The notes under the pieces are model-generated. The model saw only the letters and a list, made by a program, of their open reading frames with translations. It made no database searches and was not told where the DNA came from. Below are positions 27,161 through 41,117 of a DNA stretch of 64,000 nt, one piece after another. Location of the stretch: assembly GCA_905221605.1 (NCBI GenBank), contig CAJNDS010002401.1, positions 796,542 through 860,541 on the forward strand. Reading direction: 5' to 3'. Every line of letters starts with the position of its first letter. Positions within the stretch are counted from its first letter, which is position 1. The translations under genes and the position numbers were made by a program. Origin of the DNA: Symbiodinium natans. Taxonomy: Eukaryota > Sar > Dinophyceae > Suessiales > Symbiodiniaceae.

Positions 27161-30100
27161 ATGCACCAAGCAGCCCAAGCCCAGCACCGGTTTAGGGATT
27201 GTGGGTTCAGGGTTAGATACCAGGGTCGGTTAAGCCCGATGTGCGCCGGCGTTCGAGGCCCAAGGCTTCTTGGATATTCAGAAGTGCTACAGCTGAGCTT
27301 TGAGTAGGCTAGCTAAATTTATGGTTGGTTGTGTTCTTAGGGCTCCTGCCGGAATGTCCCCAGAAACCCTCCAAAGCAACGAAGCTCCAAAGCTTGCAAG
27401 CCCCTAAATCCTGAAACCCCAAGTGCCCCCAAACCCTAAACCCTAAACCCTAAACCCTAAACCCTAAACCCTAAACCCTAAACCCTACATCCCGTTTGCG
27501 CACGTGGCCGCAGGCGGCTATCGACGCCCAGGCGGCCTTAGACGCCCGGGGCCCTGGAGTGCGTCTATTGAGGGGGTTTAGGGGGTTTAGGGGGTTTAGG
27601 GGGTTTAGGGGGTTTAGGGGGTTTAGGGGGTTTAGGGGTTTAGGGGTTTAGGAGTTTCCCTAAATGTTAGCTTTGTCGCCGCGGTGAAAGAAGATAACAG
27701 TGAAAGCGCGAACGGAATGCATGAACTTAATATTGCAGATTGGGTTTAAAATAGGCTTGGGGTTTGAATTTGAATTTCGTGTGCAACATCCTTTTCATCA
27801 GCCACGACAGCATCGCGAGCAACATGTTCAACGACGACTTCTGCTCTGCGAGTGGCACCACCCAGCCATGGCAAGAGCAGCTGACGAACAATGCGGACTT
27901 GATTGCGATTCTGCTTGGCCGCCTCAAAGCCGATTCCCTTGGAACGCATATCGGTGCAAGCCGTTCAATGACAAGTTCTCGCATTAATAGAGAAAAGGTA
28001 TTCCGTGATAGTAAAAATATCGGTGCGTGCATCTGCAACTCAATTTACCGGGGCGTCAATATATTAATGTTAAAAGCACCTTTATCCTACGATTTTTTCG
28101 TAGGGGCTATTTATATTCGCACGCCCCAGTCATAACAATCTTTCCTATCTGAATATCTGTATGACTTTAACTAGTGGTCATTCGTTCGTTCATTCGCTTC
28201 GCTTACATTTTGATGAGAGGGAGTTAGTAACTGAATATACGGACGAATGATGAGCCAACTTTAAACCCTAAGCCTTAAGTCCTAAACCCTAAACCCTAAA
28301 CCCTAAACCCCTAAACCCCTAAACCCCTAAACCCCTAAACCCCTAAACCCCTAAACCCCTAAACCCCTAAACCCCTAAACCCCTATAAACCCCCCCAAAC
28401 CCCTAAACTGTTTCTAAAAACATAAAAACCTAAACCCCTAAACAACCCCATAAAACCCAACCCAAACCCCTAAACCCATAAACCCCTAAACCCCTAAACC
28501 CCTAAAAACCCCCCTTAACCCTAAACCCGAAAACCCTTAACTTAAACCCCTAAAACCTAAAAACCCCTAAACCCCCCTAAAAGACCCCAACCCTAAACCC
28601 CTCCTCTAAACCCTAAAACCCCCTAAACCCCTAAACCCTAAACCATAACCCCTTAAACCCCCCTAAACCCTAAACCCTAAACACCTAAACCCTAAACCTA
28701 ATCCCCTACACCCCTAAACCCTAAACCCCTCTAAACCCCAAAACCCTAAAACCCCTCTAAACAAATCCCTACCCTAAAATAAAATTAACCTAAACCCCTA
28801 AACCCGAAAGGCTTCTAAACCCCTAAACCCCTAGGACCCCTAAACCCTAACACCTAAAAACCCGAAACCCAAAAACCCAAACCCTAAACCCTGACCCTAA
28901 ACCCCTACAAAACCCTAGACCCTAAAACCCTAAAAAACCTAAACCCCCTAAACCCCAACCCTAAAAACCCCTAAACCCCTAAACCCTAAACCCCTAAACC
29001 CTAGCAAACCCTAACACCAACCCTAACACCCTAAAAACCCCTAAAACCCCTCAACCCCCTAAACACCTAAACCCCAAACCCCTTACCCCTAAACCAACAA
29101 ACCCCTAAAAACCCCCTAAAACCCCCTAAAACCCCAAAACCCCAACCCCCCCCCCCTTAAACCCCCCCCACCCTAAACCCATCAACCCCCCAACCCCCCC
29201 AACCCCAAACCCCCACCACCCCAAAACCCCCAAACCCCCAAACCCCTAACCCTAACCCGAAACCCTTAACCCTAAACCCCTAAACCCCTAAACCCCCCTA
29301 AACCCCTAAACCCCTTAAAACCCCTAAACCCCTACCCCCTAAACCCCTAATAAACCCCTAAAACCCAAACCTTAAACCCCTAAAAAACCCCTAAACCCCC
29401 CCTAACCCCTAGACCTTAACCCACTAAAACCACTAAACCCATAACCCCCAAACCCCCAAACCCCTAAACCCCCCTAAACCCCTAAACCCCTTTAAACCCT
29501 AAACTAAACCCTAACCAAACCCCTAAAACCCAACCCCTCAACCCTAAACCCCTGAAAAACCCCTAACCCCTAACCCCTAAACCCTAAAACCCTACACCTA
29601 AACCCTAAACCCCCCTAAACCCTAAACCCCCTAAACCCTAAAACCCAAACCCTAAACCCTAACCCTAAACCCTAAACCCAACCCTAAACCCTAAACCCTA
29701 AACCGACCCTAAACCCCTAACCCCATAAACCCTAACCCCCAAAACCCTAAAACCCTAAACCCTAAACCCTAACCCTAAAAACCCCAAACCCTAAACCCTA
29801 AACCCTCACCCAAACCCCTTAACCCTACCCTAACCCAAACCTAAACCCTAAAACCTAACCCCCTAAACCCCTAAACCCACACCTTAAACCCTAAACTCCC
29901 GCTAAACCCCTAACCCCCAAAACCCTTACCCCTAACACCCCTAAACCCTAAACCCTAAAACCCTAAACCCCTAAACCCTAAACCCTAAACCCTAACCCCT
30001 AAAACCCTAAACCCTAAACCCTAAAACCCTAAACCCTAAACCCCTAAACCCTAAACCCCCCCAAAACCCTCTAAACCCCTAAACCCCAAACCCCAAACCC

Positions 30101-33100
30101 TAAACCCTAAACCTAAACCCTAAACCCTAAAAAACCCTAAACCCTAAACCCTAAACCCTAAACCCTAAACCCTAAAAAACCCTAAACCCTAAACCCTAAC
30201 CCTAACCTTACCCCCCAAACCCTAAAACCCTAAAACCTATTAAACCCTAAACCCCTAAACCCTAAACCCCTAAACCCTAAACCCTAAAACCCTAAACCCT
30301 AAACCCTAAAAACCCTAAACCCCTAAACCACTAAAACCTAAACCCCTAAAACTAACCATTAAACCCCTAAACCCCTAAACCCTAAACCCCTAAACCCCTA
30401 AACCCCCCTAAACCCTAAACCCCTAAACCCCTAAACCCCTAAACCCTAAACCCCTAAACCCCTAAACCCCTAAACCCCTAAACCCCTAAACCCCCAAACC
30501 CTAAACCCTAAACCCTAAACCCCTAAACCCTAAACCCTAAACCCCAAACCCTAAACCCCCAAACCCCTAAACCCTCAACCCTCAACCCATCTCCGAGCTT
30601 CCATGTCCACCTGAGCCCTCTGGGCCAAGGCCCACACCGCGGCCAGCCTCGCGGAGCTCCAGGCGCAAGCGCAGGCCGCTGAGGGTTTCCGGAAGGGTGG
30701 GTTGCTCATGGGTTTTGGGGTTTAGGGTTTGGGGTTTGGGGTTTAGGGTTTAGGGTTTAGGGTTTGGGGTTTAGGGTTTTAGGGTTTGGGTTTCAGGCCT
30801 TGCAGGCTTTCGGGGGGGCTTGGAGTTTGCGAACTAAGCCCTACTTCGAGGTTCAGGGACACTGGTACGTGGGGTTAAGAGTTGAAGACGTATGTTTAGA
30901 GCTGGCTACCATCTTAGTTGTGGTTTTTGCATCCATGCGAATTACTTCCCATAGGATGAGGGTCATCGCCTCTGGGTGTGGAATGGAAATATGAATGAAT
31001 CCAAGTGGCGGCCCGGGTTCCCTTGCTGTTGGGTTTAGGGTTTAGGGTTTAGGGTTTAGGGTTTAGGGTTTAGGGTTTAGGGTTTAGGGTTTAGGGTTTA
31101 GGGTTTAGGGTTGGGTTAGGTTCCCTTTTTGACCTCTTAAAGCATGGAAGGGTTACCCCTGTTTAGTCGCTCGTTGCTCTGAGATGGTGAGATTTTAGTG
31201 CCCAGCTTTCCGTGTCAACAGGAAGATGCCCTGATTGGTTTTGAGGGTTTAGGGCAAATCCTCGCTCCCTTAAGCCCTCACTCCCTAAACCCCATGCCCT
31301 AATTTAGGGGTTGGGATTCAGCATTTGGGAGTCTTAGGTTAGGGCTTGGGTTTAGGGGGGTCTATGCGAGGTAGCGCACTTCGTATAGAAGCTCTTCGTA
31401 CCCGGATCGTCAGTCACTCTCTTCGTTCCCTAAACATTCTCAAGCCCTATAAGCCCCAAAACCCTACATCTTCCCACGGCCCGCGTGCAGGCACACGCTC
31501 AGGCAGGTCCGCCCTGTTTGGTCACGTTCGCGCGTCAGGAACTTGAAGGGCTTTGAGGGGTTTAGGTTTATGGTTTGGGGTTTAGGGTTTGGGGTTTAGG
31601 GTTTAGGGTTTAGGGTTTAGGGTTTAGAGATGTACGGGTTCAAGAGCGTGTGGGTGAATTCGGGTATTTGTTCGGGTCTGGCGGTTCAGGGTGCTTCTTG
31701 GGCGTGCTTCGGTTGTGATGTCCCATGCCCCCCCCCCCCCCCCCCCCGTCCCCACCCAGAAAGAAGGCCCAACTTCCAGGGTGCCTGAAGCCCAGTGTGG
31801 CAGTCTTGGGGTGGGCGCCACCAGTGCTGCACCCTTTACCTAAGCCCTTAACCCTGAACTTAACCACCCCGCCCCCCGAAGAAACAAAAGGCCTGAAACT
31901 TCAAAACCTTAAAACCCAAAGCCCCCAAACCCCAAAACCCCTAAACGCTAAACCCTAAAACCCCCAAACCCTAAAAACCCAAAGCCCGAAACCCCAAAAC
32001 CCTGAAATCCCTCAAGCCCTGCGCTCGCCAGGCTCAAGTGCAGGCGGGAACCGGGAAGAGTGGTCTCCATGTGGGTTTAGGGTTTAGGGTTTAGGGTTTA
32101 GGGGTTGGTCTCCATGTGGGTTTATAGGGTTTCGGGTCGAGGGTCAGGGTGTTCGAAGTTGAGGCTTGGGGGTGTGCCATAGAATCCTAAGGCGTTTCTC
32201 GGATCTTTCGGACTGCGGTTGAGGTTTAGGGTTTAGGGTTTAGGGTTCAGGGTTTAGGGTTTAGGGTTTAGGGTTTAGGCTTTAGGCTTTAGGCTTTAGG
32301 CTTTATGCTTTAGGGCTTGGGGTCTAGGATTTAGGTTTTAGGGTTTAGGGCTTTAATTAGAGGTTTTGGGTGTCGGGTTTAAGGGTTGGAAACTGTTGAG
32401 TTCTTGCTGTACGAGATGAAAAAAAGGCTCCAAGTTTTTGGCTTCAGGGTCCTGGTTTTATGAAGGAGGTGTTCCTGAAACAAGCCACGAGCCCAAAACC
32501 CTGAACCCTAAACCCTGAACCCTAAACCCTGAACCCGGAGGCCTCATAGGGTGCAAAGGGTTTGGGCACGCCCCTAATTCTTCGTTTGCAGGCACGCCTT
32601 CGGGTAGCTCGGGGGCTGACTGTTTTTCGCTAGTATTTGCTTAAGAACTCCCCCCCCCCCCAAAAAAAAAAAAACGCAATTATAATCCCCATATTACCCC
32701 TTGTAAGGAGGAATATCTTTTTTGGGGTTCTTGAAGCAATTAGTAGTTGGGTGGGGAGCGCTCCGTGAGATTCAGCTTCCAAGCTTAAACAAGAGCCCTT
32801 CGCCCCCATCACCTCAGGACTCAGATCCCCAAAGCCCCCCCACCCGCGTTTTCCTGGGCAGGCGCAAGCGCAGGCCTGGCGCTGCCTGGTAATTCGAGGG
32901 AGTGAGATTTGGCTGGGGTTCAGGGTTTGGGGGTCCGGGTTTTGGGGTTTCGTGGCCCTAGAAACTAAGCTTTGGGAACCCTACAAGTGGCCCTAAGTGA
33001 CCTCAAGCCCTGAACGCTAAGGGCATTAGGGTCGTGCGGTAACGACGCCTTCAAGGCTCTTATCAATTGAAGTGGGTTGGTGGAACACTTCATAGGCTTG

Positions 33101-36100
33101 AACGTTTGCAGTTCAGAGTTCATCCTGGGTAATTATCGATACTTACGCATGCGTCACATTTCGGGGTCGGCCCTTTGTGACTGCTTGGAGTGGCGATGTT
33201 CACGTAATGCCGCTGGCGAGTTCGTGCGCTGCGCGTGGTTGCTGCGCAGTTGCTTCGTCGCTGGGGGCTGTTTACCCCTGAGCCCGAAAACCCCAAAAAG
33301 AGGAGTGTAGGCCAGGGCAGGGCAGGAGGGGTAGTGCAGGGACACGCTAGTAACTTAGAGGTTTGTGGACCTAAGACTGCTGCGCACTAAAACTAGCCTC
33401 CCCAACTTCCCAAGATGAAGTGTTCGTAATCCGAGCATCTGATTAATTAATACCCCCACATTTAAAGAATTTTTTTTTGGCCGGAAGCCCGCCGGAAGAC
33501 TACTTTCCATTAGGGTGGATTTCGTATGGGACAAACCCCCCACATTTAAAGGAATTTTTTTGGGGGGTTCAAAAATCTGTCGGCAGGCTTCTTGTTTTGC
33601 TTGCGGAGACGCAAAGCTACAGCACCTCAGGGATCTGCAGCCTATTGTTTTTAATAGAGAATCAATACAGGGCCACGGTCCAACTATTGCGGAACCCTGC
33701 ATTCCTTATTGTGGGGGGGGGGGGGGCCCCCCACCCACTAATCAGATGCTCGGATTAAAGACAAATCCACCAAGAACCGAGGCACCAAAAGGCCCTGGGC
33801 GTGGAATACTCTATAACCCTAAACCTGGAAGCCAGACCCCTCAGCCTTCAAAATCGCCAGACGCCTAAATGCACAAACCAGAAACCCCCCAAACCCTCAA
33901 AGCCTAACCCTCAACCCCGTTTACAGCCTCAAGCCCAAAGCCTGTAGCCCAAAGCCGAAAGCCTACCACTTTAACCCGAAACCCCTACACACACAATCGC
34001 GGGAAACGAAGCCTTCCACTTGCCAGGCGCAAGCACAGGCTGCCCTGGGGGGATGGGGCTGACTCAATACTAGGATTGTGCGGAGTTGGGCATCTTCAGG
34101 GCCTACATGCTTGAAGGTTCTTTGGGAGGGGCTATAAGTTTTGAGTGCTGATGAACAATCACACAGGTTGTCCCATTCATAATCATCCACCCTTCAAGAA
34201 GGGTTCCATTGGAAAACCTTTCTGCATGAGTGCTTCTCTTCGAATGGCAGAGGATCCCATGCATAACGGCCTGGCGCCTGAACCCCTTACCCCTGAATCC
34301 TAAGCCCTAAGCCCCCAAACCCTGAACCCTAAATCCTAAACCCTAAGCCCCTTACCCCTAAACCCTAAGCCCTAAGCCCCAGACCCTAAACCCTAAATCC
34401 TAAACCCTAAACCCTAAGCCCTAAACCCTAAACCCTAAACCCTAAGCCCCTACCCCCCCAAGCCCTTTCACCCCTAAAGCCTCGACAGGCCCAGGCACAA
34501 GCCCAAGCCCAAGCTCAGGCGCAGGCTCTCCTAGGGTTCAGTGTTTAGGGTTTTTTGGGTTGGGGGTTCAGGGTTTAGGGTTTAGGGTTTAGGGTTTAGG
34601 GTTTAGGGTTTAGGGTTTAGGGTTTAGGGTTTAGGGGTTAGGGGTTAGGGTTTAGGGTCTAGGGTGGTTGGGTTAGGTGCTAGGATTTAGGTGCGGCTCG
34701 GGGTTAGGGGCTTGGGATTTCGGTTCAGGTTTCAGGCTTTTAGATTGGGGCTTGGAGTTTGTGTAGGGGTGCGAGGCTTCCCGGCGCTTAGGCACATGAG
34801 GTGTTGCGGGGTTTGGGCGTTGGGGGCGGGTGGACTTCGAGTGGTCGGTTTGTCTTCGGGTTGTCGGTTTTGAGTTCCAGGCTTGTTGGGGTTTAGGGTT
34901 TAGGGTTTAGGGTTTAGGGTAGGGTAAGTGCTTGGGCCTTTGATTGGTTTCCCACGCAAGGCGCGGTTCATTCCGGGGTCTAGGGGTTTACGGATTTAGC
35001 TGTTCTGCGTGTTGGATTCTTTTGGCGGGGTGAGGAGCTTGGGATTTAAGGCTTTAGGGTTTTGGGTTGGGGTCTTACATAGGGGCTTACAGAGAGAGGG
35101 AGCTTTGCTCACTGAGAGGCTCAGCTCTTTTGGGTGAGTTTTTTGGGCCTTTCTCGGTTAAGGGTGAGGGGTTGTAGGTTTTGAGGTTAGCAAGCAGTTT
35201 GTGGGTTCAAGGGTTCACGAATTTCAGGGGCTCAAGTGCTTGAGGGGTAGCCCACGGTCGCCCGCGTGCTGCAGACCCTAAAACGCCCTACGAACCCTGA
35301 GAACCCCAAAGGCGCGAGGAACCCTAAGAACCTAAGAAGCCTCACCAAACCCTAGCAACAACCGAACAAAAACCCTACAACACAGCTCTGCAACAAAAAC
35401 ACCCTACACAAACCCTACGAAAACCCGAAGAACATGCGGAGCCCTCGCCCAGGGGCAGCTGGCTCCAGTGGCCGCGCCGCCCCCGGCGGGCTTTGGCCAG
35501 GCCCAGCTGTGAGCGGGGAAGTTCAGGGCTTGGGGAGTTTGAGGATTTCGGGTTTCGGGTTTAGGGTTTGGGGTTTAGGGTTTAGGGTTTGAGGTTTGAG
35601 GGTTTAGGGTGTAGGGTTTGGGGTTTAGGGTGTAGGGTTTAGGGTTTGAGGGTTTGGGGGAGTTTTAAGTCCTACCAAGTACGGTCTTATCTTCGGGGTT
35701 TGTGGAGGGTTTGAAGCTTTGGGCGCTTGAGGGTTGGAGGGTTTGGGGGGCTGGGGGGTTTAGGGTGCAGGGGCGTAGAGGTTTAGAGTCGGGGGCCTTG
35801 AGGGATTTTCGGCTTTGGGGTTCAGAGGTTTTAGGGTTTTAGGACGTAGGGTTGGGTTTCGTTTTGGGGGTTTCGGGCTGTAGACAGCGACACATGCATC
35901 AGTCGAAACCTGCCTACAGCAGCTGATGCGTGGCCGATGGCGTAAAAGGATGGGCGAGATGATCCTTCGGGAGGGCGCTTTTCCTCGGACCATGGCTCCG
36001 TTTATTCGGGAGGATTTGGGGTTTAGGGGGTTTAGTGTGGGTTGGAGGTTTAGGGGGTTGGGGGTTTAGGGTTGGGATTGGGGTTACGCGGTTAAGGGGA

Positions 36101-39100
36101 ACACTAAAGTCTGCTCAGCTGCTGGGGGGGGGGGGGGGAAAGGATGGACCCTTATAAGAGACCTTCGGGGTTCAGAGTGCCTGCGGGATGTTGAGGACAC
36201 CTCCCTTGAAACCCGAAACCCCCCCGAAGCCCCAAATCTGGGGATGTGCCCTCGCCAGGATGCGGGGGGGCAGGCCTTGGTGCAGGCGCCGGTAGCTTTG
36301 GGCTTCAGGGCCAGGGGGTGGAGGGAGGGATTTCCAGGGATTTCAGGGGTTTGAGGGCTTAGGATTTGGGGCAGGTGGGTTGCGGCCCCCCTCCCCCCTT
36401 CCACTTCCAAAACAACAGTCTAGATCTTGCAAAGACGGTTTGCAGTTGAACTATCTGCATGTTTTGGGATGCGCTACTTGACGTGAATGGTGAGATATCA
36501 AAGGATTCTCCTGTTCTCGGAGGTCACTCTGAGACCGACTAGAACCACCCCCAAGCCTAAACTTTCAAGTAGAAAAGACGTCAGGAACAGTGCAACCCCA
36601 CACACTTCAGATATCCTGAAGATCCTGCATATGTGTTTGGGGTGTAGAGTTTAGGATTCAGGGTCTCTGACATCCCATGGGCCCCTCTACAGAGGGTTTA
36701 GGCTCGTCCATCCAGGCCCACACGGCGAGTCTTGCGGAGCTGCAGGCACAAGCACAGGCGCACGCGCAGGTGCTCCTCCGCGTGCTTGCGCGGTTTTGGG
36801 TTTGGCATGTTGGGGCATGGGGAAATCCGAAGTTTGAATGGCCAGCAAACCCATACATGAAGCACTGCGCTTGCTACCTGTAGGGCCGGCCCCTAAGCCC
36901 TAAGCCCAAATCACCAAAACCAACGTTCTCTCGGGTTTCCTTTCCTCAGGTGGGTGCAGGGTGTGCCTCTGAAGGTCATGTTTTCACTCTCCCACTACGT
37001 ACGGTGCACTATCGTTTTTTGGAGGTATTTTTGGGGGGCTAGGAGTTTCTACATATATTTTATCGGGGGGGAGGTTCGGTCAAGGGTTCAGGGATCACCC
37101 AGGGTGTTAGGACTACGTAGAGCCTCGGGGGGGGGGGGGGGCTTCTGGCTCCATCTTAACCCTAAGCCCTAAGCTCTGAACTAAGAAGCCTAAACCTTGC
37201 TTAAACCCTAACCCCTACAAAGACCTAAACCCTCAACGCTGGACTCCAAGCGAAGTGAGCTCCGGCCAGGCTCAGGTACATGCAGCTGAAGCTGCGGCGC
37301 GATTCGCCCAGGCGTCCCAGTTGTTTGGCTTTAGGGCTTAGGAACTTAGGATGAAAAATAGAGCTTTTGGGTTTCTGCACTTCTGGTTCGGTTTGCACGG
37401 AGCCGTTTGTAACCGTTTCCCTAAAGCCTAAAACCCCTGTAAACCCTAACTCAAGCAGCGCTCGGGCTTCCACAGGCGGCTTTCGGGTCCGGTACACCGG
37501 AAGGGAAAAGACTCACAGACCCTGCAGGGGAGAAGACAAACCCTGGGAAAGGACCTCAGGGAGCTGCTCAAAGGAGGAGCTCGGCGCGCGCCGAAAGGCG
37601 CTGGGAGCACGCCGATCTTCGGGACTTCGCAGCTGCAGTGGCCTGTGCACAGCGCTCACCACGCGCCACGTGGGGCGAGCAGCAATGCCGGACAGCCTGG
37701 AGACCTGTTGGGCCCGTTGGGGCTCAGGAGCGTCGCGTTTTCATCACTGCCTGGCGGTGGTAGGTTTCTTTTTTCTCATGTCGCGCCCTGCGCGGAATTC
37801 ACGGTCGGAGTATGCGCAGAGGCATGTACAAGCGAGCATGCAGATACTGTCCTGGATAGAAACTGTGGTTACAGGTTACCCTGACGTTTTGGTTTGACCA
37901 TACCACCGCGACAACGCCCCACAGAGTAGGTATCCAGCTCTGGGGGCAACGCGGAGTCTCAGCATTTTCGAGCAAGCATCGCAAGGCGTGCAGCACTCAT
38001 GCATGCAAGGCTGCCTGGCTAGCAACAAAAGCGGCCTTTAACCCTAAACCCTAAACCCTAAACCCTAGACCCTAGACCCTAAACCCTAAACCCTAAACCC
38101 AAAACCCTAAACCCTAAACCCTAAACCCTAAACCCTAAACCCTAAACCCTAAACCCTAAACCCAAACGGGTTTCGGGCTTCGGGTGCCGCAGCCGACTCC
38201 CGAAGCTGTCTTGAAACTTGTCTTGGCTCCAGGCAATCCCATGTAGCTACAGCTTGAACTCCGAATCGCACCCCAAATCCTAAACCCTAAGCCCACAGTC
38301 CTGAACTCTAAACCCGAAATCCTGAGTTCCAAGCCCTAAACCCTAAACCCGATGCCCAAAACCCAAAACCCGTAGAAGCGCGAGCCAGGAGCAGGCGCAA
38401 GCCGTTGCCGAGGCCCAGCAACGCGCGGTGGTACAGGCACCCCTTGAGCTTTTGGGTTCAAGGGTGTGGGGTCGAATTCGGGGCTTTAGGGGTAGGGTGA
38501 GGATTAGGGCTAAGGGCTGAGGGTTCAGGGTTCATAAGGGAATTGGGGGTTCTGGGTGGCGTTGGAACCCTAAAAGCCGAGACCCTGATCTCAGGGGTGC
38601 TCCAAAACCTGGTTAGGCCCTTGAAAGCATGTTCCTCTTTTGTCCCTTCCTGGGTTTGAGGAGGATCCTATCTTCAGGAATGTGGTTCAGAGGGTTTTCA
38701 AGGGCCAGGCTAGCAACTCTCAACCTGGAACTCTAAGCTTCAAGCCCCCTTGGGAATTAGTTTTTTGTTTATATAAAACCCAAGAGGATATTAAACACAT
38801 TTTTGTTATGAAGTTATGAAGGTTCTAGCTTCAAGCTCAACTTCTAGGGGCGTCGAAAAAACCCGTGTCGAGTGCATTGGCGCCTGGTCAGGCACAGGCT
38901 GCCGCAGCCGCCGAGCAAGCGAGGCCGCCAGCGTGTTTAGGGTTTAGGGTTGAGGGTTTAGGGTTGAGGATTTAGGGTTGAGGGTTTAGGGTTTAGGGTT
39001 TAGGGTTTGGGGTAACGAGCTTTGGTACCAGAAAAGTGTTCCCTTCATGCGTTGCAACCGCCATCATCTTCACTCCTCTTTCAAGTGACGGCCCAAAGGC

Positions 39101-41076
39101 GACACAGCTTAACACTCGGGTCCTGTCTCTATGCCACCTCTAAACCCAAAACCCCAAACCCCAAACCCCAAGCCCCAAGCCCCAAGCCCCAAGCCCCAAG
39201 CCCCAAACCCAAGACCCAAAACCCAACACGCAACACCCCAAACCCCAACACCCCAACACCCAACACCCCAACACCCCAACACCCCAACACCCCAACACCC
39301 CAACACCCCAAACCCCAAACCCCAACACCCCAAACCCCAAAACCCCAAACCCCAGACCCTAGCGCCCCCTCAATTTCTCAGCCAGCCCTGGGAAGCACGG
39401 GACCCCTGAGTCCGAAGCCTCAAGATTTTTAGGGTTTAGGGTTTAGGGTTTAGGGTTTAGGGTTTAGGGTTTAGGGTACGCATTTGCTACCTGGTGTCAA
39501 TATCGTCGTCCATGACTCGAACTCAGCAGGCGATGACGGTGACCGGGAATTCGGGGAATTGGGGTTTAGGGTTTAGGGTTTAGGGTTTAGGGTTTAGGGT
39601 TTACGTAGGGTTTGGAGGAGATCCTCATGTTCGCAATGTCGATGGAAGCTGCTGGAAATCCCTGGCGACCTGCAGCCCAAGAGGTGGATTGTGAACGTGT
39701 TCAGTTCCTACGGCCGCAGCGTGGTCTGTGTTAAACCCTAAACCCTAAACCCTAAACCCTAAACCCTAAACCCTAAACCCTAAACCCTAAAACCTAAACC
39801 CTAAACCCTAAACCCTAAACCCTAAACCGCTACGACTGTAGAGTTGCATCAGCTCTACGTTGGCCGCTCGTGGTGACACTGCAGCAAGCTCGAGCTCGAA
39901 CGACGCAGTCCCTACAATTCATCGTCAAAGAGGGATCCCCCTGAAACCTGGGGTTTCGGGCTCAGGGTGTAGGATTACGAGTTCAGGGTGTAGGGTTTTG
40001 GGTTTAGGGTTCAGGGTGTGGGGTTTAGGGGCTTAGGGGTTTAGGGTTTAGGGTTAGGGAGTATGGTGTAGGGTTTACATTATCTGGCTGGCTTGAGACT
40101 GCAAGGATAGTGTTCGGAATGCTTTTGGAAGGGCAACTACATGTATAACCCGAAAATCGAACCTTCTGCTGTAGCCCCCCAAAGACTGAGTCCAAGTTCA
40201 TAGAGTTAAGGCTTGTGCAAGGACCCAATCTTCAGGGCTCTTGGTGGTGTAGGGGCCTAAACCCTAAACCCTAAACCCTAAACCCTAAACCCTAAACCCT
40301 AAACCCTAAACCCTAAACCCCTGAACCCCTGAACCCCTGAACCCCTGAACCCCTGAACCCCTGAACCCCTGACCCCCTGAACCCCTGAACCCCTGAACCC
40401 CTGAACCCCTGAACCCCCCTAAACCCCCTAAACCCCTAAACCCCTAAACCCCTAAACCCCTAAACCCCTAAACCCCTAAACCCCTAAACCCCTAAACCCC
40501 TAAACCCCTAAACCCCTAAACCCCTAAACCCCTAAACCCCTAAACCCCTAAACCCTAAACCCTAAACCCTAAACCCTAAACCCTAAACCCTGAGCCCCGC
40601 CGCAGGCTGCAACAGCAGCAACAGCAGCAGCAAAGAGAGCAGGCCATAGCCCAGGCGAAGCAGCGCCGGGAGGCAGTGCCGGGAATACTCAAGACACGTC
40701 TGAAGTTGATGTTTCCGCTCAAACCTTTTAAGTCGTAAACCCGAAGCCCTACCTTTAATCATGGATCCCAAAAAGAGGGGGACGCCTCGGACCGAGGTAG
40801 CATAGAACCCTTATTTCTGTCACGTCTAGCCCATATTTTGGGTGGGGTTTTGGCGTTTCGAGTTTTAGGTTCATCCTAAAGACTGGATCCAGGGTATGCC
40901 CCCTACCCGTGCCCTTGCGGGTCAAAAGGCACCCCTTCACATTAAGTGAGGGTTGAGGGGACCCCGTATGCGAAGGATTTCCCATATACTGGTACTACCT
41001 TAGGGGGGGGGCCTTTAATAAGGAAGGGGTTTGTAAGGGTGAAGCTTGAAGCCTCAACCCCAAAAGGTCAGAAGCG

Positions 41077-41117
<41 letters not shown>

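Noticed and set aside
27161-27189. MHQAAQAQH as a certain first exon of the coiled-coil gene
   Set aside because: The composition fits, but the phase left by the GTTTAG donor does not match the next recognised exon. Kept only as a possibility in the gene entry.
28262-30595. True chromosome end
   Set aside because: Unique sequence and apparent exons continue on both sides, and arrays of both orientations occur throughout the window.
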